From Melanocharis versteri (taxonomy: Eukaryota; Chordata; Aves; Passeriformes; Melanocharitidae), in the NCBI GenBank assembly GCA_013397845.1, contig VZTG01007409.1, positions 1,130,368 through 1,194,367 of the forward strand: a stretch of DNA of 64,000 bases, in the 5' to 3' direction. The stretch's first letter is position 1, and the number at the start of each line of letters is the position of its first letter. Below, piece after piece: positions 1-14,200 of this stretch. The notes under the pieces were generated by a model. The model was given only the letters and a program-made list of their open reading frames with translations. It did no database searches and had not been told where the DNA came from. The position numbers were made by a program, and so were the translations under genes.

Positions 1-45
1 TTTTTTTTTTTGTTTTGTTTTGTTTTGTTTTGTTTTGTTTTGTTT
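1..45. repeat. Poly-T run followed by (GTTTT)n microsatellite
   Basis: An 11-base T run is followed by seven G's spaced exactly five bases apart, each separated by TTTT. This is a pentanucleotide array cut by the window edge, so its full length is unknown. On the opposite strand it reads as (CAAAA)n, a type that often grows from the A-rich tail of an old retroelement, but no retroelement body can be seen next to it. Confidence 0.95.
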
Positions 46-3000
46 CACAGACTATAAGAAGCAAGCCATGCACCAGTACAGCCGAGCATTTTCTAACCTT
101 ACGGTCTTCACCAGGCCAGAGCCAATTAAAAGGTTTATTTTCTGGCTTTTTAAGCCTGAGTTTTTGTCTAAGTTTTTCCTGTAACTTAATGTGCCACCTT
201 CCTTGTTTCCATACAGGCCATGTGAATTCCCACAAGTGCTACGGGACTCATGTACTGCTTGCAAAATTGTGCAACAACAGTCCTTAAACAGGATGGGGCC
301 CCAACATACTTTGGGTAGGATCAGGCTGTATTACTGATGTCCTATAGCACCACAGAGGACATGGCTTGAAGAGTGGCAAAAACTTTCTTATTGTGTCTCC
401 TGAAAAATCTGCACCTGAAAATTACAATTTTTTTTTCTGAAATAGACATGTAAAAGCACGATTTGTGATCCCAGAGTTGGTTGCTAGGCTTAAAGTCTCT
501 CTCACTCCAAATTAAACTCATCCTTTAAGGCTCCTCTGTGGTCAGGGGTAGTGGATTCATCCCACTCAAGAGGATTGGTCTGAAATACAGATTGTTCTCT
601 CTCTCCAGGGATTCTTCCCTCCCTCATTCAGGGGTAGCCCAAGCAGTTTGCTTAGGCTAGCTGCCTGTATGTTAGATGCTTAATATTTAGACAAGTTATA
701 TCCTACCATGGGCAAATAAAAGTTATTCTCAGCTGGAAGTCATGGTACCCAGACAATGACCTGGTTAATATAGAGACACTTGCAACAGTTCCTCAAAACA
801 TTCCACAGCACAAAACCACACGTGGGACTTCTTTAAATTTTAAATGGTGCTTCTACCTTTAATACATGTGACAGTTTTTACTTGCTAGAACTATTTGCTG
901 ATTCTCAGCATAACATAGGAAGATGCAATGGAAGAGGGTAAAGTGAATATGGCATTTAAATTTAACCTGCAAAAGGAGGAAATTCATCTTCTTTTCAGGT
1001 CCGTTGGGAAAAGAAATAATTTCAATAATTTTATTAAACTAGAGTGGAAATTATTTTGGCCTAAAGCTTTTCTGACATAAAGGGCGACTAAATGATAAAC
1101 TAGACTAGAGGCTATGGAAATCTACCACTAGAGGTTAAACAAACTTTGGTTTAGTTTACATAAAGAAACAAGATCAGTTGAAGAAAGATGGACTTGCTCC
1201 AAAGTTGCAGAATGCATTTCCCAACACTGATCTCTGGGCACTGAAGTCTCCTTCCTACTGCTGCTGCAAAGGAAGGAGAATCAGAGCAGGAGTCTGTCTC
1301 ACAAAGAACTGGGGAGTGACTGATCTGATGACTCTGCACTTGGGGGACTTTTTGCACAGTGCTGAGAATGTGTGAATAAGGGGTTATAACAGAAACCTGA
1401 ACGGGCACTGCATTACTCAACAAGGACTGATGAAAAGCCAATTGAGTTAATGAGTTGAGTTACATGACACAAGCCTGGAAAAAGGCAGCCAAGCCCAGTC
1501 TGACGTGAATTTGTGAACTTGGTAGAACTTCTTTCAGGATGAATGTAGAATAGCTAAAAAAATGGTAAGAAATTCCAGGAGATACGAGGAAAGGAAGTAG
1601 CAGTCAGCATGAGAAAGAAGTAATGTTGTATATAATGTTGTGTCTTGCTGTGCACATGTTTGTACATCCGTGCCGCTCTATCCCCTATAACCATCTGCAT
1701 TTGTTGCCTGCCTTGTTTGGGATCTGGACAGGGGCTGTATTTTTAGCTTGACTTCAAACATTGTCAGTGCTTGGCTCTGAGTTGCAGAGGCTCTTGCTAT
1801 TTCTAATATTCGTTGTTTGGGACTGGAAAGCCTTATATAGCCTTGAGCTGGTAGATAATATATTCAGATTCTACAGTCAAAGGAACCAACTGATTTACAT
1901 CCACTTGGTGTTAAAGATTTAGATAAAACATTCAAAAACCTCTTCATGTTATTGAGTAGAAACTGGGAAAATTTCTAACTGGTACCATATTTCACAATTT
2001 CCTTTTACCTTGTTTCTTTTATAAGTTCCTTTTAAAAGTGGATCCAGCCTGGCATTTGAGAAGGGGCTGTTGTGGTGAGGGCTGTGGCTGTCTGAAAACA
2101 CCAATTCCTCTCTGCTTACCGTAGAGGGAGCTGAGAGGGCCAGCTTGGATTACACATTCATCTTTCTGCCTGCTGACATTAGATTAGAGGAATCTGTGTC
2201 TCTGACAGTAGTGAAATCAAACCACAAGGAGAGAAAGTGCCAGAAAGCAGATCCACAGAAGTCAATATAGATTGGAAAAGCTTAGCTAGCTTTAAGGAAA
2301 TACTTATGAGATAGTGTGGTTTAGGCACTACTTTGGAAAGTGAAACACTGACTTTGAGGTTCCAAAGAAATGCCTACTGCTGATTGGGGTCACATCTGTG
2401 AAACAACCCCAGAGCTGGATAAACCTTGTTGCATTTGTTCTCATAAAGGCCAGCAGAAGAAGGGAGCCAGGGTTAAAGTACTCTCTGGACATGTCAGAAA
2501 TATGAGGCCTTTCTTTCCTCTTTTGACTACCACTTGTGAGAAATGGCTGGTTTAATAGCAGTCATCCAAGAGACAGTTCTTGTCCATGAATTCCACATGG
2601 AGGGATGCATACTGTGGTTCAGACTCAAACCTTGGAGCCTAAGTGCCACAGAAATCACAAGAAGTGTCTGAGGTTAAAAGCACTGTTCCTTTGCCTGTGT
2701 GGACAATGGAAAGAGCAAGAATCACCTACAGAAAGGAGGTACCCCTGCTTTGGGGTTGAGAAGGGCGTCTGGGACACCTCGGGAGTGTTTGGGTGGGCAC
2801 CTTGTCCTGTACCACTACTACAAATGGGACTTTTGCCCCACAGAATTAGTGGAAGTGGATCCTTATCTTATGAACTTTTATTTGCACAGAAATCAGGAGC
2901 AAAGCTGTGCTCACCTATTGTAAAAATAAGTCTCTTGTAGACAGAGTGTGAATTTGCACATGTCCTATATGTAGATGTTTTTGAAACTAATCAAGTGTTT

Positions 3001-3821
3001 TGATGAGATCTGTTTCGTAAATCCTGTTGTATAATATGATACTACTACTGATCCTATGTGTTTACTTTCAATTTACACTGTTGGCTCTGTATATTTCATT
3101 TTATTAAAGTTCATTGAACAGGTTATTTTTAAGTCTTGTTGTGAGAAAGATGAACTCCAACATGTGGAATAACCTAAATAGGTAAACTGAAAGTAGCTGA
3201 AAGCTTCTACACTTAGAAGTACCTTATTTGAATTTCTTACGTGGGAGTATTTACTTGCAAAAGACAGGATATTGATGATCAAGCATGCAATTAACTGAAA
3301 GGGTTCTGTGTCTTTGTACTAAACAAAAGTATATTGCATAAAAGCTCTGGCAGTTTATGTTTTAACTCTTTTTTTCCACTCATTTAAATGTGTGAATACA
3401 TATGTTTCAGTATGCTTTTACCGTAAGTTGACTAAACGTAGTCACACGTTTGTTAGAGGAAAAAGATCAGCTTTCAATGACTTAAAAGCTCACAGAACTG
3501 CTGATGTACATTGCTTCATCTGTGCAAGCTGATCTGCCCATATGTTATATTATACTGGTTAATTTCTATATTTTAGTCACAGAGTCATTGAAAACGTCCT
3601 ATCAGATCTTCGATGCGATGTAGCCAGTAGGTCAGCTTGCAGTTTAGAGTCAAGTCTATAGTGTGTATAGGAGCTTGAAAGCATCTCAAAAGACATCTCA
3701 TTCACTTATAAAGACCAATGGAAGGATATTCTGCCTTAATATTACCACCCTGTCACATTTCAGAAATGCTTTTAGGTTATCATCATCCCTCTGTGCCAGC
3801 CATCCAGCCTTCTAGTGCACC

Positions 3822-3866
3822 TGTTTCTTTTTTTTTTCCTTTTTATTTTCTTTTTTTTTTCCCCAG
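3822..3866 (+). other. Long pyrimidine tract ending in CAG (3' splice-site-like)
   Basis: About 45 nearly uninterrupted pyrimidines, mostly T, run directly into CCCCAG followed by G. This is a textbook-quality vertebrate 3' splice acceptor. The sequence after it (3867-4080) stays open in one frame, but the translation is rich in Cys, Ser, Phe and Leu because the DNA is pyrimidine-rich, and it resembles no family I know. It may be a cryptic acceptor, a noncoding-RNA exon boundary or a simple low-complexity tract. Confidence 0.3.
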
Positions 3867-6800
3867 GCTCCTCACAAGTGTCTGCATTCACAGTTTTTGT
3901 GTGTCTGTTTGTATTTTACTCTGCCATCTGACACCCTGTTTCTTTGCTGGGATGTACCTCTGCAGTCCCAGTCTTTCACATTTCCTGTTCAGTTGTCATT
4001 TTTATCCTACCCTCTGCTCCCAGACACAGAGTTACCTTTGTGCTCTTGACATCTCTAGCAGATGTCTTCATCTGACCTGAGTGCTCCCCAGCACCTGTTA
4101 GCTTTCCCCCAAATCCTATTTGAAATAATGCCTTCCCTTTGCAATTCCAGCAGTTTTCGTGAGTAAATTGGCTCCACTGTACTAAGTAATCCTTTCCTTG
4201 TATGATCATTTTCATCTTTATTCCTATCTTATCCAGTATTCACGAAGAATAATCCTCCTTTTACATATCTCTTGCAAACACTGGGCTTTTCTTTGCCAAA
4301 TGCTGCAAGGTGTAGTGATGCAGAGCAGTTCAGGATGGGATTTGTGTGGCAATTTCAGCCCTAATGACTGTGAACTCATGCTTGCATAAAGAGATATATT
4401 CTGTGCAATGCCTTGCAAGAATAAACATTAGTACCTCACTGTTGAATTATGGACACATAACGTTGAACTGGTATGTAGAACTGAAATGGTTCAAGAGAGG
4501 ATTTAATAACCCAGAAGTCAAAAATTTAAACCATATTTCTGATAATCAAGGCATCATTCTAATGATCTTTTAACTCCTCAGCCATATATGAGATGCAAGA
4601 TTGTGGTCATTAGCAGAGAAATGTGCATCCCTGGAAAGATGCCCTTCAATCTTCTGAGGCATTGAGTTACCCCTGATAAGTGTGGTCTAGGGGCAGAAGA
4701 TGCTGGGATCACAATTGCTGCATCTGACTGGGGCAAATCCTCTTTTGTAGGCACGCAGATGACATACAAAACAAGAATATGACCTATTGTTAATTTTCCC
4801 TAGCTTTTCTAAAGCCTATATGACAGTGACCCAACTTGCTGCGCCTCCTAGTGGCACACAGCCCAAAATCTGACACACAAAATGGGGGTGCCCTTTATTA
4901 GAGAGTGTCCTCATCTGCTGCTTTTCACCCATTCCCACCCCAATGAGAATGAATGTCTCTGAACAACTCTGTACCAGGCTGCAGATATTTGAAGTGTTGT
5001 GCAGAAATATTCAAGCTAGTCCCACATAAAATTTGCCCAGATTCAGTTCCTTCATATAACTGAGCTGCAACCCTCACATGCTTGTGTCACATCAACGAGG
5101 GATGCTTTTCTGCTTGGGAACTGGTGACATAGGCAGCAGCTTAGCACGTGGAGCAAATTATTTGCTCTGTTTAAATGTGAGGAAAACTTTTCTCTTTGAC
5201 CTGTGTGGTGTGAACATTTCTTTTAAGAAATGTTTGTTGTTTTTTATTTTTAAGGAGGAAGAGAATATATCATCCAGAAACCCATCAAAATTTTTTTCCC
5301 AAAATGTACAAAATGTGATCTCTGCTAAAATCTAGCAGGTGTATTTGAATTTAAAGAAGATGTCAGAGCTCTCCCTTTGAAACTTATTTCTTATTAATCA
5401 GCACTGCTAAAGTATAACAAGGTGTAAGACTTAGCATGGTGAGATCCAGATGTTTTCTGGGCTCTTCTCCTTTTTCTTTCTTTCATTCATTCAGAGATCA
5501 CCTCACCCTGTCTATGGGTTGTGCCATTAGGCAGTGGCTATACTTGACTGTTGATTCTTGGTAACACATGGTATGAACAATATTTTTGTTCGTTCGCTTG
5601 CTTTACATATGGGCAGAGAACATTTAATAAGTGAAAAAGTACATAGGTAAAGTGTAGGAAAACACACAGGGCAGTTGCTTAACTCCTCTCTGAACTGTGG
5701 CCATTTTCACTGCCTGCTTGGCCACCTCTCTGTACGACGGCAGCCTACACCACATCTGTTCAGGACCTGCAACTGCATTAACCTCGGGATTATGACATCA
5801 AGAATGGCATTTGTACAATTAAAAATGTTATCTCACAGGGCAGCCCTTGTTGCCCTCGGCCACCTTTGGGTAAATTGTGTTGTAGGAAAGGTTAAAAAAA
5901 GCTGCTGGAACTAATCCTTTTGATGAAACCTTTAACAAGTATGTCAAGCTCCTCTGATCTTGGCCCTGGCAGAGTATAGTTGTAGTTAATGTCCCCGGCT
6001 CTAACTCACCGTCTAAGACCCTCTTTCCTGCCGCGTGTTTTCTTCATCAGTTTGTATTTCTGCCAGTCAGTGTCACAAAGCACTTCCTGCTTCATCCCTG
6101 CCTGACGGGGTTAAGCCATGCTGATGGTCTGCAGTTGTGTGCAGCTTCATTTTTCATAGATTCTTTCTGATAACCATAACATGAACTCTGGAGTATGTGT
6201 TAGGAACTGAAAACAGGCCAAGTGTTTTGTATTAGAGCCTGTATTCCCACATTCACCAATTCTCCAAGGGTTGAAAATGCATCAGTGACATGTATGAGAA
6301 AAAAAAGGCTGGGACTAAAATCAATTTTCTCCCCTCTTGCCTACATGAAACAAAATTAAAAGCACAATGAGCCTTATTCTTTTTTCATTTACTGCTGAAA
6401 TTCCTCTGCCGTCTGTGAAGCAACTCTTGTTACACCACTGTAACTGGAAGTAGAACACCAGTATCTGCTGCAGATGTTTACACCTTAAAAAACAGGAGCC
6501 CACACAGTTTCTCCATCTATTAATTTTTAAAAAGTCAGTAAACATTTTATCTTTATGGATGAAGCTAGAACCCAGAGAACTGATTAACCGAAACTTGTAA
6601 CTTGCTCTAAACGAACAATTTGATACTCCTTTATACATGACCAGCTTTCAATATCCTGGTGCGCATTGTGACCCTAAGCTGTCAGTTTAATGCCTGTGTT
6701 AGCACAGATCAAAGGAGAACAGAAACAAAATATAAAAATACAGCAATAAATAACCTAGTGTGCTCTCTTATCTCTAGTGAACATTTTTTATTGGGCTGGT

Positions 6801-7703
6801 TTATTTGCTTGGTATTACAGAGTCGTCTTTACTTCTGCTGAAATAAACTGGAGTGAAAAGCCACAATAATCCTTCAGATAAAATGGAAAAAGTTATTTAT
6901 GCTTGTGCTATTCATAGATGTCTCTTCTTAGAAACCGGCCATTTGTGGTTTTGGTTTTTTCTGTAGCATCCGCTTTTCTCCTTGAGATCTCACAACCTTT
7001 TTATTTTTAATTAAAAAAAAATAAAATTTAACCATAATGCAGACCCATGCTAACAATTCTGCCATCCTGGCTGTCAAAGAGATTTCCTGTGGTCTGTTTT
7101 TGGCTGTGCACTCAGCCAGTTGCACTGTTTATCAGGCATTTGTTTAAAAAGTAAACAGCTACAGTCATCATCGGCATAAAAATTAACCCATGATGTGCGT
7201 GACTTTTCACTTCCTTGGTATCTATCCATGAACCACCTGAAGGCTAGTTGAAAGGTGGACAGCCAAGAGGTTGAATGCATCTGAGGGAGGTTGTTGCCGT
7301 GAGAAAAGCAAACCAAGTGTCATCGCCTGAATGCTAAGCAGGGGTAACCATGGATTTGCTCATGTGATTTGGTCCTTTTACGCTGCTCAGAGAAAGGGAT
7401 GGAGGAAATGCTGCTGAGGCCTTTGCAGCTGGAGACAGAAAGGGACAGTCCCTCCCTCCCTGCCAGCACCAGGCTGTGCAGGTCCCACATGCACCATTAA
7501 AATAGATCAGGTTCATTTTCTAAGAAGAGATCAGCTATGGATTTTTTCCTCAGTATTGTTTGAAGAATAATTGTGGTTTCACAAGTTACTTTTCACAGCA
7601 ACATGTGAAGAAAAGGCTAAATTATTCTACTCTGTTCAGAATGCAGGGGTATGTAGAAATGTTTTCCAATAGTAGGTGCCTTTTGGCTTAAGAACGTAAA
7701 TAG

Positions 7704-7725
7704 TTTTTTGTTTTTTTTTTTTTTT
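7704..7725. repeat. T-rich homopolymer run
   Basis: About 22 bases, all T except one G, followed by CTCTCTC. Simple low-complexity DNA. No LINE body is attached that would make it a retroelement tail. Confidence 0.9.
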
Positions 7726-9150
7726 CTCTCTGCTGCAATTCTGACTTAAGGTGCCTAGTCCTGTTTTAAACATCAGATCACTCTCTGGCTCAGTCTCACA
7801 GTTCCTAAGTATTAAAAATGTTTTTTGATGCTTGCCAAGAATGCTATATGAGTGAGTAATGTGATTTGACTTACTGAAAGGGTTCTAATGAAACATTAAT
7901 TCAATGTAACAAACCACTCGTGAAGCAGAAATACAGCTTTCTTTAAAAGCTGATGAGATACCATACTATAATGTTTTAACCATAAAGACTTGCAATGCAT
8001 TAATTTTAGGCTGCCTATTTAAATTTGGGCAGTATAGAGATTAATCTGCATAATTATTTGCTTTAAGAATGAATCAGAATTTATATTTCCTGCATTAGAC
8101 TGTACTTTTAAAGCAAGTGTCATTGGAGATAAACACCTCTGTTTGCAGCAGCAATGTATGTTAACACATCTTGCAGAAGCTGCCTGTTCTTTGTGATACA
8201 GAAAACAAAATACTGATAAATTATGTAGAGGTCCACAAGTTTTTATCAAGCTTGGAAAACCAAGCCTAGGGTTATACAACTACATTCTTTATATACAAAC
8301 GAAAATACCAAGGCATGTTACAGAGTAATATGGAATAGGTCTCATCTCATCTAACTTTAGCTCCTCGAAGGTAAGTCTCCAGGCACATGTGCTTCTAGTG
8401 GATTATATACTCCATCTTTAAGCTGAAGGCAAATGCTGCTCTCAGAGCAGTGGCAGTGCCTGGTTCTAGGAGGGTTTGTGAAAGCACTTCATGTTTGGGG
8501 GTCCTTTATGGGATGTGACATGAAATCACTTTCTAAGCTGAAACCATGTACTTCCAGTGCTGATAATGATGCCACTGCAAGTCACTCATTTCTCATATTA
8601 AGTGGATCCATTATTTTGGCTCTCTGACCTTCCAGTTCCAGGAATGCCCTGGGCTTTTTTTTTCTGAAGCTCTATTTCTTTTTGCGCAGACCATGAAGTG
8701 GATTCATTTCTCTAAGGAACATGAATAAAGTTTGTTTTTCTTAAATTCCTGGCAAACAAGTTGATGAAATCCATATGGATCACAAAGTCTGAAGCTTGAG
8801 TACAATGTTCCTTGGGTGAGCAAACACTTGTCTTTTGAAATAGATGACTTTTAGCTGTGGGGATTATATATATACATATTTGAGATCCGTTTTGTGAGCC
8901 ATCAGCTCAACTTCAAAAACATAAGACAGGAAGCTGACTGCTTCTGAAGGTGTTTTCCTTCTTCCTCCTGTTAAGCATACATGCTTTTCAGATAAAGGTT
9001 TTTAATTTGAATTTGTCATCATATCTTATAATTAAAGAAAAAATTGTTAAAAAGTGGTTTGAAGCTTTCACTTTAAACCCTACTACTTCTCAGCCCAAAT
9101 GGCTCAGAGTTTTAACCTTATTCTTACTGTTGTCAAAATCCTCCCAACAT

Positions 9151-9173
9151 ACACACAAACACACACACACATA
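9151..9173. repeat. (CA)n microsatellite, short
   Basis: Roughly eleven CA units interrupted once by AA. It lies inside an open frame of about 126 codons (8950-9330) and explains the His-Thr run there, so that frame is not taken as a gene. Confidence 0.9.
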
Positions 9174-11234
9174 TCATGGGTTTCCTACCTTGGCCAAGCT
9201 GCAGATGACCCAATCTACTGGGATTTTGATCTCTTTTCAATATGTCCAGTGCACATCTCCATGCCCCGGCATGTCTCCAGCCACACCTTCTTGGCACCAG
9301 TCATCTGAGACATCCTCGAGTGCAGGCTAGGATGGGAAAGCATCTTTGGGGAAAAGTGCTTTGAAAGGCTGCAGAGAAGGTTCTATGTCCCAGGCTGCTC
9401 AAAGAAAAGATATGACCTTCCCTCCTTTTGAAAAAAAGGGGGCAATCAGCTCAGTTAATTAAAAAATGCTTATTTGTGAAATGAATAGCAGTGAAATGAA
9501 TCATCGGTTAGCATAGCTCTTCTGTATGTCCTTAAAATCTGCACGGTGCTTTCTTATCCCTGTCTGTACATGAAATGTAGCCACTTCAGATGCTAAACCC
9601 TAGGGCTATGCCACAAGTGGGGGATCATGGTCTTCCACCTCTGCACCCTCTTTGGCTTCCCCAAAACCTTTCCTAGGTGCTTCCACACCAGCCAGGTACT
9701 TCACAAGGCACAACCTTCCCTCTTTTAGGGCAGGAAGAAACAGACATGTTTAGTTGTATTCTCTACTATCTTATTTTCTCACCTCCTCAAAAGACAGGAG
9801 AAGTAGCAACAGCCTTGAAGTTCCAGAAGTGTGCATGGAGATGAAAGCACTGGTGGGAGAATGAGCAGCAAAACTGGGAGACAACAAAGTGAGATGGCTG
9901 TATTTGGGTGGCTTGGAGGGTGAGGGCAGGTTTGGTGTATCCCTTTAAGGAGACTGGGTAGGGCTGGGCAGCTGCCCTCGCACCTGGGGGCTGCAAGGTC
10001 CCCTGGCCACCTGTGGTGACCCGATGCAGTAGTGCACAATCTTCAGTTGATCTGCAAAATAAAGCGTGAGCTTTTTAGTTTAAACCCTCAGAAACCTATA
10101 AAATTGCTTGAGAGGAGAACAAAAGCAATTAGCAAAATATGTTGTTAGAACTGAGGCAGTTTCCGCTGCTTTTTTTCCTAAATGTTTCCTTTGTAAGTGG
10201 AGGGAACAGCGCACAGTAAAAAAAAATTAGTAATTGTGAAAAGTTTTCCTTGGCAAAAAGAAAGCATTTTGAAAGCAGCTGAAGATGAAATGTCAAGGCA
10301 GCTGCTGGATTGCAGTCGCCATGGCAATCATAACACAACACTTTGATTAGTTAGGCACATGGTGGAGCCTCTGGGTAAGAGTCCGGGGGTGGTGGTGGTG
10401 AAGGGCAGGTTATTGTTTTTTAAGGACTCTTTAAAAAAAATCAGCACAGAGAAAGATCTGCCCTTTTTAAAGAACAGAGTGTATCACGTTTTCTCTTCAA
10501 ATGCATTTGTACACACATTTTGGCACTTAAAAATAAATCGTAAAATTGGTAACAGTCAGATGCTTTTTGCTAGAATAATTCTGGCAGAATAGAAGGATGA
10601 TTCCCCTAATATGGAGTCCAAGCATCTTTTGTCTTTCACATATTTATATTTTCAACACCCTGTAGAACAAGGAAGGCTTTTATGCACATATTTCCTTGTG
10701 GGGACAAGAAACCCAGAAAGGCTGGGGTGTGGATTCGGGAGATAAGGCAGATGTTTGGACACTGCATCACCCTGTACAGGCCCATCCAAACTACTTGCCA
10801 GGTGAGCTGGGCTTGCCTGTGTCTCCATTTGTGCAGAGTTTTGACAGTGGCATGAACTGAACATGCTGGAGGCAAGGCAGAGCTTCCTCTCCTTTTGCTC
10901 CTGCTCTCCTCCACTTCCCAAAACCCAGAGCTGAGCCTTAAATACTGTGTTATTGGCTAGAAGTGAACAGTCCTTCCAGTCTATGTCTCAAAAGGAAGGA
11001 AGGAGGGTTGTTTAACTTTGAAGTAGAGACCTGGCTTCCCAACTTCAGTAGTGGGTTTAGAAGTGGTAAAATCTCCTGGTGGAGCTAAGCGTGGGTATGT
11101 CGGGGTGAGGTTCCCATCAACATGCTGCCTCACTGCTGCCTCGCTGCAAAGAAGGACATTTCAGCTCTGTAATTGTGGTTCTCTTCAGAGCGTTTGCCTG
11201 TTGTGTTTATTTTGACTAAAAATGGGTGGGAGGG
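9174..11234. other. Unique noncoding sequence
   Basis: No recognisable exon or transposon. Overlapping open frames exist on the minus strand around 9.78-10.04 kb and 10.64-10.92 kb. They occur in more than one frame over the same DNA, as expected of stop-poor, slightly GC-richer sequence and not of a single selected frame. A short GGT-rich stretch lies near 10.39 kb. Confidence 0.55.
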
Positions 11235-11289
11235 GTGTGTCTGTGTGTGTGTGTGTGTGTGTCGGTGGGTGGGTGTGTGTGTGTGTGTG
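11235..11289. repeat. Compound (GT)n microsatellite with GGGT interruption
   Basis: Two GT blocks flank a short G-rich interruption (CGGTGGGTGGG). The DNA just upstream (11223-11235) is also G-rich. Alternating purine-pyrimidine tracts of this kind can adopt Z-DNA and are usually length-polymorphic. The His-Thr-rich minus-strand open frames over it are artefacts of the repeat. Confidence 0.95.
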
Positions 11290-14200
11290 CAGGGACACAC
11301 AGGGCTGGCTCCTGTGACGTGTGCACAGCAGGATTCGCCTCTGAGGTGATGCTGTAAGGACACATCACCAACACAAACAGCACAAATAATGTTGCGTATT
11401 TCAAAGTGGGGAAATATGTGAATTACATAGAATGACACATCACCTGTTTATCATTTTTTCTTTCAAAAAACCCCCACAAATCAAGATCAACTTGTGATGG
11501 TTTTTTGTCAGGATTTGTTTGGTTTTTCGTTTTTTTGTGGGGAAGCTTGAACAGGAAGGACAGTACCAAATCTTGTAGCGTGTTTCCCCAGGACAGATTT
11601 TCTTACCTCTTTTAGAGCCGCTGCTAATTCTGTGCAGTGTTGTTCTGCATTCCCACAAGTCAGGGGTGTTAAAATCAGTCCCTTCTTCATTTTGTTTGTC
11701 AATTAAAAGTCTCCTCTTGCCTTTTTGAATTCAAGGGTTAATCCCTTTCTTTCACCTGGCGCTTGTTTTCCTGGGTAGGAGCCGACTTCCTCCACTGTCG
11801 CTTGCCACCATGGCACCTCCAACACCCTCATCTTGGGGAGCCCTATCCCCAGAGCAGCCCCTTGACTGTGCAGAAACTTCTCTGGTCTGACTTCATGGAT
11901 CAGCTTGCCGGGCAGAGATCTCAGCGCACAGCCAAAAAGTCATTTCAGGCAGAAAAGTGCAGGAGTAATGCAGTAATGTAAAGTAATGCCTAAAAAAACC
12001 CACAAAACCTAGAAGGGAAGAAAGTCCTGTAATTGCCCTAAGCTTTGCTAGTTGTGAGACCTCCAGCTCTGATAAAGGAAATTGATTTTGTCAGTTGTCA
12101 GACATCCTCCTTTTTTTTTTTTTTAAATGGTCAGAAGTTCACGTCTCCTTCAGGCAGGGCAAAGTCCTGCTTTGCTCTGTTCTTCTCTTGTCGTACCAAA
12201 AACCTTGGCTATAGCCAACCCCTGCATGTTAGGCGGGGAATTTTCTCTCTCCATGGTGGTTTCTCTTGCTGGGATCATGCTGAGACGAGTCCCTGTCCTG
12301 ACAACATCACTTGGAAGTTTCTTGTCAAGCTTGTTCCTTCAGCCCTTCACTTATTAACTAATTAATATATCCGACTTCTAGGGCAGAATTTGTCTGTGCT
12401 GGGTCTGAACTGGTTTCTGCTAAATACAGCTGGGCACCCTGAGAGGGTGTTATTAACTATGATGGGTAGAACAAAAATGCAGGATGATGCTGACTGTTTC
12501 TAAGGAAAAAAAGGGGCATGGTTATTTCAAATTTACATGAAACTGAATTCAAACAAACCATATTGCGAGTGAAGTTGTTTTGTTTCACAACACATCAGAG
12601 AATGTTCCTTGCCACCTCTCCTTCACTCCAGTGCAAAGCTAACTCTTAAAAGAGCTGTTGAAAGATGGAATTTTATCAGAAGGGAACTTGAAATTTTGCT
12701 GGCTACGTATCCATCAGTTCTTGCTCGTTAGGATTTCAGTTTCAGATAGATGTGTATTGACAAGCCTTGGTACTGCTCTTGGAAAAATGAGAGAGCTCTT
12801 AAAAACAATTTAAAAAATTGAAGAAGAAAACCAGAACAGGCGTGTCCTCCTCCCTCTTCATTCTAAGCAAATGACTCTGGCCATGCTTTTCCAGCTGACT
12901 GGATGTGTATAGAGGAAAAAGCTGCACCAGAGTTTGAAACTGTCAGCACCGAACTTTATTCTCAGTAGAAAAGCATTATTTTAAGATTTGTTGAAGGAAC
13001 ATTGTGGGGGGAAAACGAAATGTTTTGGGGTCAGATGAGAGGTTTTGCTTAAATACTGAGGGATTTTTTTTCCTCTTTCTGCTTACTGTATTAAGCCTTG
13101 TCCATCTATGATTTGGACACCTGCAGCAGGGCACATGAAGCCACTCCTGAGGTCTGGTAGAAGAGCTGGAACTGTGGCATACAAGTGCTGCATTTAAACA
13201 GTGTTCCCAGGAAGTGACTATTCTGAAGGAACAATACAGGGGACAGCATTGCAGTTCCTGTCAGAACTGTCTTGCTCCACCTGAGCATTGCTCTTGACTT
13301 GAGGCAATGTCAGCAGTGCTGGAGTCCAACTGTGATGCAAAGAGTCAGAAGTCAGGGAACAAAAATGTCAGTCATTACCATTGCTGGATGACTCTGGGTT
13401 GAATTATTATTTATTAGGGTTTTTTAGACACAATTGACACAGATATAGATTGAGTTAGATGTGCTAAAAAGTAATAAGCGAGAAAATAAAAGACACTTCC
13501 AAACTCTTTTGTTTCATCTACACTTTGGGATATGTGTCACAATTCCACCTCTCTGTATGGTTCGTGTGGGACTTCCCTCTGTGCTGTGTGTTTTAAAGGT
13601 CTTTGTTCTGTTATAAAATCTTGAAGCTGTGTGAAGCAAGTGCAGTGTGTGAGTGCAGGCAGCTTGCTGTGACTCTGCCTCTGACAGTGTGTGCCACCTC
13701 TGACAGGCGCGAAGCCTGGTGTCTGAAGACTGTCGGCAGGGGAAAGTAGATATTTTTAGAGGCACCCTCCAGCAGTGATCCGTTCTTTGCCAGTTTGTCT
13801 CTACGTTTAAACAATAATCAAGCTCTTCCTGTCTCAGTTGGTGATTCACAGTAATTTTGTCCTATACAGGCTCTAGATTAGACGAAGGCAGCTGTGTACA
13901 TTCGATCAGACTCTCACATCAGCTGAATTCCGACAGGCTGGCACTGTCCTGCTTTAGCACCGTCCTTCATGCATACAAATGTTCTGGCATGAAGATTTCC
14001 TAAATGACATGGCTGAGGCTGACCAGCATGGGAACCGTGCTACTGCAGAGAATGAATAAGTGCCTTGCCTGTGAGGTTCAGGCTATTTTGTTTCCTATTT
14101 AAGTTGCTGCACTGGAAATGTGATACATCCAGTTAATCTTCAACCGGCAATCTCAGACATTATAGATCCACTTATACCTTGTGATGAATTACTTCAGTAT

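Larger units (their letters stand above)
46..9150. other. Unique noncoding sequence, no gene recognised
   Basis: All six frames are broken every few tens of codons, and the longest open frames (up to about 120 codons near 3.7-4.1 kb) run through pyrimidine-rich or low-complexity sequence. I see no CR1, LTR or structural RNA. Items worth noting are a long pyrimidine tract ending in CAG at 3822-3866 (listed separately) and a T-rich run at 7704-7725. Base composition is AT-rich with very few CpGs, as expected of methylated intergenic or intronic vertebrate DNA. Confidence 0.6.

Noticed and set aside
8950..9330. 126-codon plus-strand frame
   Set aside because: Passes through a CA microsatellite that supplies His-Thr residues; no motif.
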